A DNA stretch of 64,000 nt from Gelidibacter mesophilus DSM 14095 (GCF_000423005.1 NZ_AUHD01000007.1:1-64000); one strand, 5' to 3'; counted from the stretch's first letter, positions 33,625-43,759 are shown. A program made the numbers and translations. The notes: generated by a model from the letters alone, not told the origin.

Positions 33625-34761
33625 ATGACGAAATGCTATTACTTTTTAATTATCGTGTTGCTTACGTGGAATGTCCAAGCCCAAGAAGCTGATTTGAAGC
33701 GCGCAGACAGCTTGTATGTCCATGGTAATTATTCCCAGGCTATTGCATTGTTTCAAAAGTATGAAAAGCAGGAACGCGTTTATGAAAAGATGGCAAAAGC
33801 CCATTTGGCATTGGGTAATTATGATCTGGCCTTGGAGAATTATGAGAAAGCGCTGAACGCATTTCCTGAGGATGCCTTAATTAAGTATGATTATGCCAAG
33901 CTACTTTCCAGAACGAAGAAGTTCAATGATGCGGCAGTGCTATTCAGTGAGTTGGTCTATCTTGATTATATAAATCCAAATTACCATTATGAATTAGGTC
34001 TCGTATTTGAACAACAGGGTGATTCTACGGCCATGAACAGATATCATTCTGCGTATAATCTCGACAAAACCCACCAAAAGTCCATTGCTAAAATAGCCCG
34101 ATACTATTTAGTAAATCGCAAGCATGAGGCATCCCTTCAATATATTGATACCGGATTGGAAAGCTTTGCCAACAATGCAGAACTGATCAGTTTAAAAGCA
34201 CTTAATTATTATTGGAAGGAAGATTATAAAGAAGCTACGATCTGGTTCGAAAAACTATTGGATTTAGGCGAAAGCTCTCAGTTTATCCATGAGAAGTTGA
34301 GCTTTTGTTATGCAGAACAGGCTTTATTTGACAAGGCGATTGTTCATGCCAGTCATGCTGTGGCCTATGATCGAAAAAAATCAGGAAATCTATATGTTTT
34401 AGGTCAGTTATATGAGAAGGTTAATGATTATGCTGCCGCAGAAGAATGGATCAGCAAAGCTTTAAATCTCATGGACCAGCCTTTAAACGCAGAGTATGTA
34501 AAATTGGCAACTGTTTTAAATTTGCAAAAGAAATATAAGGAAGCAATCGTTGCTCTGAACAGGGCAATTAAGGAAAATCCACAGGATGAAGTGGCACAAT
34601 TCTTTTTGGTGCGTACAAAAGATGAGTATTATGTTGATAGAGATTCTAAAATTAAGGTCTATGAGGTTTTCATGGAGAAATTCCCTAAAAGTGTCTATGT
34701 ACCCTTTGCCAATAAACGATTACAGGAGTTAAAGGAAGAAAAATTTATGAAATCTGAGTAA
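33625..34761 (+). CDS. Secreted TPR protein
   Basis: 378 residues with a signal peptide ending VQAQ (about 19). At least seven tetratricopeptide repeats follow (LALGNYDLALENYEKALNAF, YVLGQLYEKVNDYAAAEEW, LNLQKKYKEAIVALNRAIKE). TPR proteins of this size in the periplasm act as scaffolds. It follows the BlaR1-like gene on the same strand after 140 bp and precedes a small lipoprotein, so it may be part of the same response. No enzymatic domain is seen. Confidence 0.85.
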   Translation: MTKCYYFLIIVLLTWNVQAQEADLKRADSLYVHGNYSQAIALFQKYEKQERVYEKMAKAHLALGNYDLALENYEKALNAFPEDALIKYDYAKLLSRTKKFNDAAVLFSELVYLDYINPNYHYELGLVFEQQGDSTAMNRYHSAYNLDKTHQKSIAKIARYYLVNRKHEASLQYIDTGLESFANNAELISLKALNYYWKEDYKEATIWFEKLLDLGESSQFIHEKLSFCYAEQALFDKAIVHASHAVAYDRKKSGNLYVLGQLYEKVNDYAAAEEWISKALNLMDQPLNAEYVKLATVLNLQKKYKEAIVALNRAIKENPQDEVAQFFLVRTKDEYYVDRDSKIKVYEVFMEKFPKSVYVPFANKRLQELKEEKFMKSE

Positions 34762-34859
34762 GGTTCAAATCATCATTAAAGAAATTAGCGTTCAGAAATA
34801 GGTCTTGTGAATTTATTCTCCAAAAAAATTGTACTTTTCAGCTTCAGTACCCTTATACA

Positions 34860-35333
34860 ATGAAGCTACTATTACTTGTTTTCTTTATCGTCCTGACGTC
34901 TTGCGATTATTTTCAAGCTAAAAAAGTCTCCACTGAACAACTCTTGGAAGAAGAAATGCAAGCCATCAATTGGAATGACGTGGATGACTATCCAACGTTT
35001 TCTGATTGTGATAGCGCCACCACAACTCAAGAAAAGAAAACCTGTTTTGAAAATCACCTTTATGAGCTGCTCACATCCCATTTAGCCAATCAAAAAATTG
35101 TGGTGACTGAGGATGTGTCAGATACCGTAGTTTTAAAAATTCATATCGATAAAACCGGTCAATTTTCAATTAAGAACATTGACATGAATGCCTTGACCAG
35201 AGAACAGATTCCGCAGTTGGATAGCGTCTTGAGGCATAGTTTTGATTCTCTACCAAAAATTTATTCCGCCATAAAGCGCAGTCAGCAAGTAGCCACTGAG
35301 TTCAGTTTGCCGGTCATTGTCAATATCAAATAA
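34860..35333 (+). CDS. Lipoprotein paralogous to the BlaR1 C-terminal domains
   Basis: 157 residues with a lipobox (FFIVLTSCDY, cysteine about 15). The body aligns by eye with the two TonB-type domains of the BlaR1-like protein: YPTFSDCD and EKKTCFENHLYELL here against PTFPSCEEF and SRRTCTSDYISQF there, including the paired cysteines. It ends LPVIVNIK, like LPILFMV. A free-standing domain 1.4 kb downstream suggests duplication and possibly a soluble partner. Confidence 0.75.
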   Translation: MKLLLLVFFIVLTSCDYFQAKKVSTEQLLEEEMQAINWNDVDDYPTFSDCDSATTTQEKKTCFENHLYELLTSHLANQKIVVTEDVSDTVVLKIHIDKTGQFSIKNIDMNALTREQIPQLDSVLRHSFDSLPKIYSAIKRSQQVATEFSLPVIVNIK

Positions 35334-35375
35334 ATATATTTTAGAACTAAAAACAGCTGCTAAAGAATAAGTGGG

Positions 35376-36023
35376 TTAATTGAGTTTGAATTGAAGTCCA
35401 AAGGTAATATCAGTAGAAAAGTTGCCTTGGTTTTTGAAAAAGATAGCAGAAATTTGGTTGTAGCTCGAATTGGCATACATCCTATCGCTCAATCTTAGAT
35501 CTGCGCCTAGGCCTATAATAACCGGCACATCAAACGTGATTTCATCAATTTGTTTCGTAATCTTGTTGGATTCATCATCTTCAAAAGTGATGGTGGCATT
35601 TGTGAAATTAAGGGTTGAAATTAGACATCACCGTACAAATTAAATAGTGAAGTATTTAAGACCCGATACCGATAGCCTTATAATTGGGGGTGGCCGTGGC
35701 GCTATAGTTGTCAATAAAGCGTGCTACTTGGTAGATCCAAAATAACTTTAGAAACTTCTAAGGTATTATTTGTAGGTTCTCTTAATTGCTCTTGGTATTC
35801 GTTTTCTGCATTTGGAGTAGCCTTCAAATCAATGAATTATTGATCTTCTGTTTTTGTGGAATAGCGGTAACGCTTTGGCAGTAATTGACCAAAGCAAATC
35901 AAGAGCCCCTTCAACGGCAGTTTTTTTAGTTGAATGGATTGCCCCGCCATAGTATAGATTTCTTAGATCATTGGCAAAAAAAGAACTGGACAAAAAAACC
36001 GCAAGGAGTACAAATTTTTTCAT
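35376..36023 (-). pseudogene. Decayed outer-membrane beta-barrel gene
   Basis: On the minus strand ATG 36021-36023 opens a signal peptide (MKKFVLLAVFLSSSFFAND) and NLYYGGAIHSTKKTAVEGAL, which stops after 64 codons. Further on, in other frames, come ENEYQEQLREPTNN and, at the end, a barrel-like tail (FDVPVIIGLGADLRLSDRMY, then NFSTDITFGLQFKLN and stop at 35376). At least two frameshifts or stops lie between. The alternating C-terminal strand ending in LN and stop fits outer-membrane proteins. It is probably inactive. Confidence 0.65.
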
Positions 36024-36073
36024 AAAAGCGAATTTATGGAATAGTAAATCTACCAAAAATAATGACACTTATT

Positions 36074-37207
36074 CTATTGACGATATCTGCGACCTTTCCA
36101 CTTATAGCCTTTAAAAATTGCAATAAAGACCACACAAACACTGAAAAACGGATAATATAAGGCAGATAGCAAGTAATGTTTTAGATGATTTTTTTGATCA
36201 AAGAAATTAGCGGTTTTATAGATTAAAGTAAAATCGATACTGAGCTTTACCATAAAAATAAATAGGAGTGCTGTTGGTGTTAAAATACCACATGCCGTGA
36301 AAATAAGTCCGCAGATGATAAGTGCATTTTGCGCCAAAATAACAAGACTTGTAAGCTTTCCAAAGATGCTTTTGGACGCACTTGATTTTGCGGCCCATCG
36401 GACCCGTTGAGCAATCAAATTAGGTGTTGAGTTTAAAGCAGTAGAAGTGACAATGGTCTGTTTGCATTTTAAATAGTGCACTTTGGCCAATTTCTGCTCA
36501 GTTGCCTTTTCAAGTAGGAAAACGTCATCGCCGCTTGCTATTTCTGAGTTTCCCTGAAAACCATTGACCATTTTAAAAAGTAATTTTTTATAAGCAAGAT
36601 TGGCTCCATTGCATAAAAATGGGTTTTTAATCCCAAATGCACCAATGGTTGCCCCTTGTAAACTTAAGACTTCTAAAAGTTGAAAATTTTGTAAGAATCC
36701 TTTTGTGTGGTGATAGGTTACCGGCGCAGCAATGAGATCAGGGTTTTGTTTCTGAATGCATTCGTCAAAGCTGTTCAGCCAATAGATGGGAAGTGTGCAA
36801 TCAGCATCTGTGGTAACGACCCAATCATATTTGGCTCGCAAAATCGCCAAGCTAATAGCATCTTTTTTCGGTGAATTGGAGGAGTTTACATTTTTAATAA
36901 CCTTAATATCAGTTGGCGTGATCCCTGTTTCTGTCAGAATTGCATTGAGCACGTCAACTGAATCATCGTCAGAATCGTCATCTACAAAAATAATTTCAAA
37001 ATAATCTTTCGGATATTTTAATCTTGAAATTGATTTTAAAAGCAGAGGAAGGTTTTTGGCTTCGTTCCGAAAAGGAATAATAATACTGAAGCGTGTTTTT
37101 GGTTTTAGGAAGGTCAGTTCAAACAATTGAATCCGATCAAAACCCAGAATAAAACTCCCGATCAAGAAAATATAAATTACCGTAATGCCTATAATAAGGG
37201 AGATCAT
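36074..37207 (-). CDS. Family 2 glycosyltransferase, membrane bound
   Basis: 377 residues. A transmembrane helix at the start is followed by the GT-A domain: FSIIIPFRNEAKNL (nucleotide-binding strand), IIFVDDDSDDDSV and the DxD motif in VVTTDADCTL. The later QRVRWAAKSS corresponds to the Q/RxxRW acceptor motif. Two or three C-terminal transmembrane helices follow (residues 270-370). It transfers a sugar to a lipid or polymer at the membrane. ATGA overlap with the upstream gene indicates a two-gene operon. Confidence 0.9.
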   Translation of the reverse strand: MISLIIGITVIYIFLIGSFILGFDRIQLFELTFLKPKTRFSIIIPFRNEAKNLPLLLKSISRLKYPKDYFEIIFVDDDSDDDSVDVLNAILTETGITPTDIKVIKNVNSSNSPKKDAISLAILRAKYDWVVTTDADCTLPIYWLNSFDECIQKQNPDLIAAPVTYHHTKGFLQNFQLLEVLSLQGATIGAFGIKNPFLCNGANLAYKKLLFKMVNGFQGNSEIASGDDVFLLEKATEQKLAKVHYLKCKQTIVTSTALNSTPNLIAQRVRWAAKSSASKSIFGKLTSLVILAQNALIICGLIFTACGILTPTALLFIFMVKLSIDFTLIYKTANFFDQKNHLKHYLLSALYYPFFSVCVVFIAIFKGYKWKGRRYRQ

Positions 37208-38172
37208 GAAACGGTTTTAGGAAGTTTAAAAGTCAATACGTGGTAACTGCCAATGACGCTAGGCAATACAAAATTTAATACCCACATCAAAGTGACGACA
37301 GATAATATAATAGGATTAGGAATGCCAAAAATCCCGAATACATACACCGCAACACCACCTTTAATAACTACATCAAAAATAAAAATGGATGGAATAATGG
37401 AGGATAACAGGTACATGGTGGAAATAGCTGCCATAGCTTCCAGATAGTATAGATCAATCCCAAATAGAACCAACAAATAATAAAATTGAAAAGAGAAAAT
37501 CAAGTAACGCATTAAAGAAAACAAAACTGTTTTTAAGACGCTGTTCTTGGAAATTGATTTTGCGAAATTAATCAGTCGGTTAAATGCGTGTTTTTGCTTT
37601 TTAAACCAAGATACTTTTAGGAGATGCATCATACTGATGACTATAATACCCACAAGTAAAACCGAAATTAAGAGTCCGCCATAATTCAATTTTGGTTGAA
37701 AATATAAAATAAAATAGGCAAGACCCAATGTTCCAAAAATTGTGGTCATGGCCATTTGTAAGCTATGCGACAACAAATTCAAAAGCATTATTTTTTTTCG
37801 AAGATACCATTGATAGTACATTGCTTTTGCCCCGTATTCTCCAATTCGGTTTGGTGTAAATAATGACGCAGTAAGTGCGCCTAGACTTTGTGATGTGGCT
37901 TCCTGAAATGAGATTTTTGAAATATTAGCTACTAAGGTCTGCCATTTCAGGATTTCAAAAAACCAGTTAAAAAAACTCAGAGTTACTAAAATAATACTAG
38001 TATTTGTGGTAATTGAGCTAAGATCCGTCAGATTCTGAATCAGCTCTTTAAAATTTAAATCCTTATTTTGAAATAGTTTTAGATATATAAAATAAAATGC
38101 GGCAACAACAAGTCCTAATTTTATAAGTACAAGCGAGAATTGTTTAGTTTTGTAGGAGATTGCTATAAACAT
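37204..38172 (-). CDS. Flippase-like membrane protein (LPG synthase TM family)
   Basis: 322 residues with eight or so transmembrane helices. Segments such as SLGALTASLFTPNRIGEYGA and LLSSIIPSIFIFDVVIKGG are typical of the lysylphosphatidylglycerol synthase transmembrane (UPF0104) family. Without the cytoplasmic transferase domain these are thought to move or modify lipid-linked sugars. The gene overlaps the glycosyltransferase start by 4 bp, suggesting a shared glycolipid pathway. Confidence 0.85.
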   Translation of the reverse strand: MFIAISYKTKQFSLVLIKLGLVVAAFYFIYLKLFQNKDLNFKELIQNLTDLSSITTNTSIILVTLSFFNWFFEILKWQTLVANISKISFQEATSQSLGALTASLFTPNRIGEYGAKAMYYQWYLRKKIMLLNLLSHSLQMAMTTIFGTLGLAYFILYFQPKLNYGGLLISVLLVGIIVISMMHLLKVSWFKKQKHAFNRLINFAKSISKNSVLKTVLFSLMRYLIFSFQFYYLLVLFGIDLYYLEAMAAISTMYLLSSIIPSIFIFDVVIKGGVAVYVFGIFGIPNPIILSVVTLMWVLNFVLPSVIGSYHVLTFKLPKTVS

Positions 38173-38199
38173 AATCGCAAATTAAATGATAATTAGCTT

Positions 38200-38844
38200 A
38201 TGACACCTTATTTTAAAATACAAAACTTGAGTTGGCTTTTGTTTTTAACACTTATGACCACGTCTTTATGTGTAGGACAAAGGGATGTTGAGAAATGGAA
38301 ATTACAGCTTGCGTTAGGGATCAATAATACGCTTGATGAAGGTCAAACTCCTGGCTATTTCTCGAAACAAATCAATTTCCCTACCATTAATTTTGGAGTT
38401 CAGTACATGTTTGCCAGAAACTGGGGTGCTAAGCTTGATTTGGGTTACAATCGGTCGTCTGAAGCAGAGAGTTCTTTACCTTACAAATTAAATTATACCC
38501 GCATTAATGCGCAGGCAGTGTATGATTTTAAAGATATATTTACCTTTTTGCCACCACCAATTGGCATCGTGGCACATGCAGGTCTGGGTGTGAGTATGAC
38601 CAAACCTTTGGGTAATTTTTCAAATAACACTTATACATATATAAATCTATTGGCCGGTCTTGAATTGCATTACAGGCTGTCAAAGTCTGTATCAATTTTT
38701 GCGGATGGATCTTATGCATATTCGCTTGCTGGTAGTGATAAATATAATGTGGTCACGGATGGATTTTCATTTAATGGCGATTTAGCTTATGTTGCCATAG
38801 GAGTATCTATATCTTTGAGTGGGTGCAATTACTGTTCTTATTAG
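38200..38844 (+). CDS. Outer-membrane beta-barrel protein
   Basis: 214 residues with a signal peptide (to about CVGQ). Alternating strands (NFGVQYMFARNWGAKLDLGY, AHAGLGVSM, LLAGLELHYRL) and glycine/aromatic pairs fit the OprF/OmpA N-terminal-type small barrel. It ends VSISLSGCNYCSY, an unusual cysteine-containing tail. It directly abuts ruvC, with the two coding regions adjacent. Confidence 0.8.
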   Translation: MTPYFKIQNLSWLLFLTLMTTSLCVGQRDVEKWKLQLALGINNTLDEGQTPGYFSKQINFPTINFGVQYMFARNWGAKLDLGYNRSSEAESSLPYKLNYTRINAQAVYDFKDIFTFLPPPIGIVAHAGLGVSMTKPLGNFSNNTYTYINLLAGLELHYRLSKSVSIFADGSYAYSLAGSDKYNVVTDGFSFNGDLAYVAIGVSISLSGCNYCSY

Positions 38845-39447
38845 ATGATAAAAGAAAAAATTATTTTAGGGATTGATCCTGGTACGACTATCATGGGTTT
38901 TGGACTTATAAAAGTGGTGGGTAAAACGATGTCTTTTATACAGCTCAACGAACTTGACCTCAAAAAGTACGATGATCACTATCTCAAACTCAAACTTATT
39001 TTTGAACGTACCATCGAACTTATTGATACCCATCATCCTGATGAAATAGCGATTGAAGCACCATTTTTTGGAAAAAACGTTCAGAGTATGCTAAAATTGG
39101 GTCGTGCGCAAGGGGTCGCGATGGCAGCAGGTTTGAGCAGAGAAGTTCCGATTACCGAATATGCTCCAAAAAAAATCAAAATGGCCATTACTGGCAACGG
39201 AAATGCCAGTAAAGAACAGGTGGCGAAAATGCTCCAAAGTTTATTGGGTTTAAAGACTTTGCCAAAAAACTTGGACTCCATGGATGGTCTCGCCGCTGCC
39301 GTATGTCACTTTTATAATGAAGGCAAGATTGAAATTGGGAAAAGTTATTCCGGATGGAGTGCTTTTGTAAAGCAAAATAGCACCCCTGCGACCAAAGGTG
39401 GCGTCAAAAACAATCCGATTATTGATTTGAGAAAAAAGAAAGTGTGA
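38845..39447 (+). CDS. ruvC: Holliday junction resolvase RuvC
   Basis: 200 residues. The acidic catalytic residues are visible in ILGIDPGTT (D), [11 protein letters not shown] (E) and [13 protein letters not shown] (two D). Also present are the conserved GRAQGVAM and [20 protein letters not shown]. RuvC cuts four-way junctions during recombination with RuvAB. The C-terminus carries about 25 extra basic residues (RKKKV end). The start ATG follows the previous stop without a gap. Confidence 0.95.
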   Translation: MIKEKIILGIDPGTTIMGFGLIKVVGKTMSFIQLNELDLKKYDDHYLKLKLIFERTIELIDTHHPDEIAIEAPFFGKNVQSMLKLGRAQGVAMAAGLSREVPITEYAPKKIKMAITGNGNASKEQVAKMLQSLLGLKTLPKNLDSMDGLAAAVCHFYNEGKIEIGKSYSGWSAFVKQNSTPATKGGVKNNPIIDLRKKKV

Positions 39448-39652
39448 GGCTTTTTTGTTCTGTATTAGGAAGTTAGTAATCTTCAGCCAGCAGATCCGTA
39501 TTCACTTAAGTGTTTCTTTATGAAACTTCAAGGGGCTTTGTGGAATAGCTTTTTTATTTTCGTTAATCTTTTAATCCCGAAAACCAATTTTACAAACAAA
39601 ACCATTGTTGAACATCATTAGAAAAGGATAATCCATTTTGAAGTACAAAAAC

Positions 39653-40873
39653 ATGAACCACGCGAATAAGAGTGCTTCCACTTCGAGAAAGTTGGATGGG
39701 TCTTTCGGCATTTACATCCACATCCCCTTTTGCAAACAAGCCTGTCACTATTGCGACTTCCATTTTTCAACCTCATTAAATAAAAAGGATGAATTGGTCA
39801 ATGCCTTGGCTAAAGAATTGGTATTGCGAAAAGACGAATTCAAAAACAAATACGTTGCAACCATTTATTTTGGTGGAGGCACCCCAAGTTTATTAGCGAT
39901 TGAAGAATTAAAATTTTTGATTGATGAAGTCTACAAAAATTATAATGTCTCTGAAAAGCCTGAAATTACGATAGAAGCCAATCCTGATGATCTCATTAGT
40001 GAGCCTGACTCCCTGAGCGCAGCCGAAATGCTTCCTTTAACAATTTTCAAAGATTACAAAACCATCGGAATCAATCGTCTTTCCATTGGCATCCAATCTT
40101 TTTATGAAGAGGATTTAAAACTGATGAATCGCGCGCACAATTCGGAAGAAGCAAAGAAATGTTTGGAAGAAGCTACCAAGCACTTCGATAATATTTCCAT
40201 CGATTTGATCTATAGTATTCCGGGGATGAGTAACGAGCGCTGGATTGACAATATTGAAACCGCACTGGCGTTTGACATTCCTCATATTTCAAGTTACGCA
40301 TTGACCGTTGAGCCTAAAACAGCTTTGGCGACTTTTATCAAAAAAGGGATTATCAAAAATGTAGATGATGATTTGGCGCAAGAGCAATTTCATATTCTTA
40401 TTGAAAAACTGGAAGGCGCTGGATTTATACATTATGAACTTTCAAATTTTGGAAAGGAAGGATATTTTAGTCGCAACAACTCGGCCTATTGGCAAGGTAT
40501 ACCGTATTTAGGGATTGGACCTTCGGCGCATTCATTTGATGGAAAACACCGTGGGTGGAATGTGCGGAATAACTCAAAATACATCAAATCTTTAGATAAG
40601 AACATTGTTCCTATCGAAACGGAAACTCTTTCTATTAATGATAGATATAATGAATATATAATGACTGGTTTAAGAACCATTTGGGGTGTTAGTTTAGAGA
40701 AAGTAGCACAGGAATTTGGCGAATCGTATAAAACGTATCTTTTGGCGCAATCCGAAAAACATATTATGGAACATTTATTGTATCTTGACGATGGCAAGCT
40801 GCTGGTCACAAAAAAGGGCAAATTTTTGAGTGATGGCATTGCATCTGATCTTTTTAAAATCAATTTATCTTGA
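39653..40873 (+). CDS. hemW: HemW-like radical SAM heme chaperone
   Basis: 406 residues from ATG 39653; a TTG five codons upstream is possible. The radical SAM cluster motif is CKQACHYC (CxxxCxxC), with YIHIPFC before it and TIYFGGGTPSLL after, all diagnostic of the HemN/HemW group. SIDLIYSIPG and GIGPSAHSFDG are further conserved blocks, and the HemW-type C-terminal domain is present. As in HemW, a heme-trafficking role is more likely than coproporphyrinogen oxidation. It overlaps the next gene by 4 bp. Confidence 0.93.
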   Translation: MNHANKSASTSRKLDGSFGIYIHIPFCKQACHYCDFHFSTSLNKKDELVNALAKELVLRKDEFKNKYVATIYFGGGTPSLLAIEELKFLIDEVYKNYNVSEKPEITIEANPDDLISEPDSLSAAEMLPLTIFKDYKTIGINRLSIGIQSFYEEDLKLMNRAHNSEEAKKCLEEATKHFDNISIDLIYSIPGMSNERWIDNIETALAFDIPHISSYALTVEPKTALATFIKKGIIKNVDDDLAQEQFHILIEKLEGAGFIHYELSNFGKEGYFSRNNSAYWQGIPYLGIGPSAHSFDGKHRGWNVRNNSKYIKSLDKNIVPIETETLSINDRYNEYIMTGLRTIWGVSLEKVAQEFGESYKTYLLAQSEKHIMEHLLYLDDGKLLVTKKGKFLSDGIASDLFKINLS

Positions 40874-41619
40874 AAGCAATCATCGAGCACCATTCCAAAA
40901 TAATAAAAATTGACTTATCAAAACCACTTGATATTTCCATCCCACTTCGAGCTTCAACAACTAACGTCAATGCGTGGTATATTGGAGAACCAAAAATTGA
41001 ACCCGTTAAAAATGACGATTGGATTGGAAGTGTGAAGGCGGGTGCTGCGGTCAATTTCAATAATATTTATTTCAATCCACATGCCCACGGGACGCATACG
41101 GAATGTATTGGTCATATTACGGAAGAAGGCCACTCCATTAACAAGAATTTAAAACAGTTCTTTTTTACTGCAGAATTAATTTCTGTTGCTCCAGAAAACT
41201 ACATGAAGGACACGGTGGTTTCCAAAAATCAAATTGCACTCTTGCTGAAGGGTAAAACGCCTGAAGCGCTTGTTATCCGGACAATGCCCAATACAAAAAG
41301 TAAAAAGAATCGGCATTATTCTGAGACCAATTGGACTTATTTAACTGAGGAGGCGATGGTGTTTCTACGGGAAAAAGGAATCAAACATTTGTTGGTAGAT
41401 TTGCCAAGTGTAGACCGCGAACATGATGGAGGAAAATTACTGTCACACAAGGCTTTTTGGGATTTTGATGGCAATAGAAGGTTGGATTGCACCATCACTG
41501 AATTTATATATGTGAGAAACAAAATAATGGACGGGAGTTATATGTTAAATCTGCAAATTGCACCATTTGAAAATGATGCTACTCCAAGTAAACCAGTGCT
41601 ATATGAACTCATTGATTGA
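40870..41619 (+). CDS. Cyclase family protein (kynurenine formamidase-like)
   Basis: 249 residues with a TTG start that overlaps the hemW stop (TTGA), a coupling arrangement. The core LSKPLDISIPLR, PHAHGTHTECIGH (the HxGTHxD-like metal site) and LLVDLPSVDREHDGG are those of the Cyclase/KynB family of metal-dependent hydrolases. The substrate is not predictable, as no tryptophan-degradation genes adjoin it. Orientation and overlap place it in the hemW operon. Confidence 0.85.
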   Translation: MKAIIEHHSKIIKIDLSKPLDISIPLRASTTNVNAWYIGEPKIEPVKNDDWIGSVKAGAAVNFNNIYFNPHAHGTHTECIGHITEEGHSINKNLKQFFFTAELISVAPENYMKDTVVSKNQIALLLKGKTPEALVIRTMPNTKSKKNRHYSETNWTYLTEEAMVFLREKGIKHLLVDLPSVDREHDGGKLLSHKAFWDFDGNRRLDCTITEFIYVRNKIMDGSYMLNLQIAPFENDATPSKPVLYELID

Positions 41620-41620
41620 C

Positions 41621-41974
41621 ATGAAAACAACTTTAAAACTTGAGTAATTGGCTATGTTTGCTCTCGGGATTTTTGCATTTAACCAATTGGATTTTGCCTG
41701 GTGGTGGTTTTTGATTTTAATCCTGACCCCTGATATTGGCATGGTCGGATATCTCATCAACACAAAAATTGGTGCACTGAGCTATAATATTTTTCATCAT
41801 AAAGGCGTGGCGATCTTAATTTATTTTACGGGCATTTATCTTGCAAACGAGATGCTGCAGCTTGCGTGTATTATCTTATTTACCCATGCAGCGTTGGATA
41901 GGATTTTTGGGTATGGTTTAAAATATAGCAGTTCGTTTAATGATTCGCATTTGGGACCTTTGAAACTTAAGTAA
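41621..41974 (+). pseudogene. DUF4260 membrane protein with nonsense codon 9
   Basis: From ATG 41621 the frame reads MKTTLKLE, then TAA at 41645-41647, then LAMFALGIFAFNQLDFAWWW onward without further interruption to 41974. Members of this family start with a (KLEELAMF)-like segment, so TAA most likely replaces a GAA Glu codon. The rest (PDIGMVGYLIN, SYNIFHHKG, HAALDRIFGYGLKY) is intact, with three or four transmembrane helices. Translation could restart at TTG 41648 or ATG 41654 and give a near full-length product. It is either a recent loss, a sequencing error or a shifted start. Confidence 0.8.
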
Positions 41975-42768
41975 TTACGTTAAGACCAAGTCTGACGTCT
42001 CAATTATATTAGCTTCTAAGTCGTAAATTACTTCTTCAGTACATTCTTTCTGCCCTTATAACTGAATGTATCAAAGAGATAGGTTGATTGTAGTGTAATG
42101 AAGGTCTCCTATTGAAATGCTTATATTTTTAAGGGGGTTAAAAGGCGAATCGAATTAACTCTCCAGTATCCTTATTGCACATTTGGAAAACGTTTTAAAG
42201 TGTCAAAACTTCAATCATTGACGGTAATTTCCGATTTGATTTTAGCAGCTTTATATCAAATTGTAAATTTCTAAATAGTCATCCTATTTGACAACAGTCT
42301 TTTTAAGTGTCTATTATTTAGCTAAATACAATTGTTGTTGTCGATTTTTTTTTATATTTTTATACATTAGCAATTATAGCATTTGCGTTTTTGTTGAATA
42401 TTTCTTGAATTTTGTGGACGTCCCCAAGATGATATCCATAAAATAAGATGAAGTCATAGTTGTAATTCATTTTGTGATGCGCAGTTATATAAGATATAAT
42501 CTATCAAAAAATATTCAATAATTTTTTGAAAAATACTCTCCACGATATTGAAGCTAGCGGATCATTATTTCTCCGTGGTGCTTCTAAATTTTAATAAAAT
42601 AGCAACGTTTATATTTTGTATTTAATCGCTTACAGTTGTGTGCCTTTTAATGGAAGAAATTATGCGCTCATTTTTTTGTAATCATGTTGTCCCTAAGTAA
42701 AAATGGCAGATGCATCGTTTGATGCTCATCATCCCATTTTATAATCTAAAATTAAAAACTTAAGTCAA
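41975..42768. other. Gene-free intergenic stretch, 0.8 kb
   Basis: Strongly A/T-rich. No frame on either strand shows family features. A short minus-strand segment near 42047-42130 reads like a gene tail (STYLFDTFSYKGRKNVLKK) but is closed by stops and is not supported further. No convincing TAnnTTTG promoter or terminator was found. Confidence 0.55.
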
Positions 42769-43596
42769 ATGAAAACTCTAAATCACATGAAAAATTTAAA
42801 TTGTCGAATACTGTTGGTGGGATTCTTTTCGCTATGCTTTATTCCAACCTCACAGTCACAATTTCTCAAACGGCTTCAAAAACGCGTAGAGCAAAAGGTT
42901 GAAAATGCTGTTATTGAGAAAACTGCCAATAAAGCGGCAGAAAAGGCTTCTCAATCTATGGATAAAATGTTTGACATCAATCCATTTGGGGCAGGTAAAG
43001 AAAAGGCTGATCCATCTTTGGTAGCGAGTTCTTATGATTTTACTTGGAAATATTCACTTAAAATGTCAACTGCTGAAGGCGAAATTGTTTTTGATTATTA
43101 CCTCAAACCTGATGCACCTTACTTCGGATTCACTTCTGCCATGATGGCTAATATGTTTACGGTTATGGATAATGAACATAATATCATGGCCATGTTTATG
43201 GGTTCTGACGGAAATAATATTGGTATGGTCAATAAAATGCCGGATTTGGATATTGACGAAGTTAACCAAGAAACCGAAAAGTTCACTTTTGAAACCTTGC
43301 CAAACAAAACCATCAATGGTTATGATTGTAAAGGGGTTAAGGCCGTCAATGACGGATATGAAATGATCATGTATTTCACTACGGATGCTGAAGTTAGCTT
43401 TGATGATATCTATAAAAATAGCAAAACTAAAATTCCTGATGCACTCAAAGATTATTTTAACCCTGATGATAAGGTGCTCATGATCCATATGGATATGAAA
43501 AACTTAAAAAACAAAAAAGAAAATGCAACCATGGAGTGCATAGGTCTGGAGGAAGTTAAAAAATCAATTAAAAAAGCTGATTATAAATTCATGTAA
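42769..43596 (+). CDS. DUF4412 secreted protein
   Basis: 275 residues with a signal peptide (to about SQSQ, 31). A basic amphipathic helix (LKRLQKRVEQKVENAVIEKT) is followed by the DUF4412-type domain: NIMAMFMGSDG, ETLPNKTINGYDCKGVKA and MIMYFTTDAEV. These periplasmic proteins share an LolA/YmdF-like strand pattern, but their role is unknown. It is preceded by 0.8 kb of spacer and so has its own promoter. Confidence 0.75.
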   Translation: MKTLNHMKNLNCRILLVGFFSLCFIPTSQSQFLKRLQKRVEQKVENAVIEKTANKAAEKASQSMDKMFDINPFGAGKEKADPSLVASSYDFTWKYSLKMSTAEGEIVFDYYLKPDAPYFGFTSAMMANMFTVMDNEHNIMAMFMGSDGNNIGMVNKMPDLDIDEVNQETEKFTFETLPNKTINGYDCKGVKAVNDGYEMIMYFTTDAEVSFDDIYKNSKTKIPDALKDYFNPDDKVLMIHMDMKNLKNKKENATMECIGLEEVKKSIKKADYKFM

Positions 43597-43759
43597 GCCA
43601 TTGTTTGCATGTAACGACTCTTTCAACCTTAAGTTCATTAAAAACTTCAGTATGTTGGTTAAACCTTAATCTCGTCGTAGTTGTTGTTCAGCTTACGGTA
43701 AACATCTATTCTGAAAAATGAAGGATTGCAGACCATCAATTTCATAAAAACTAAAACTC

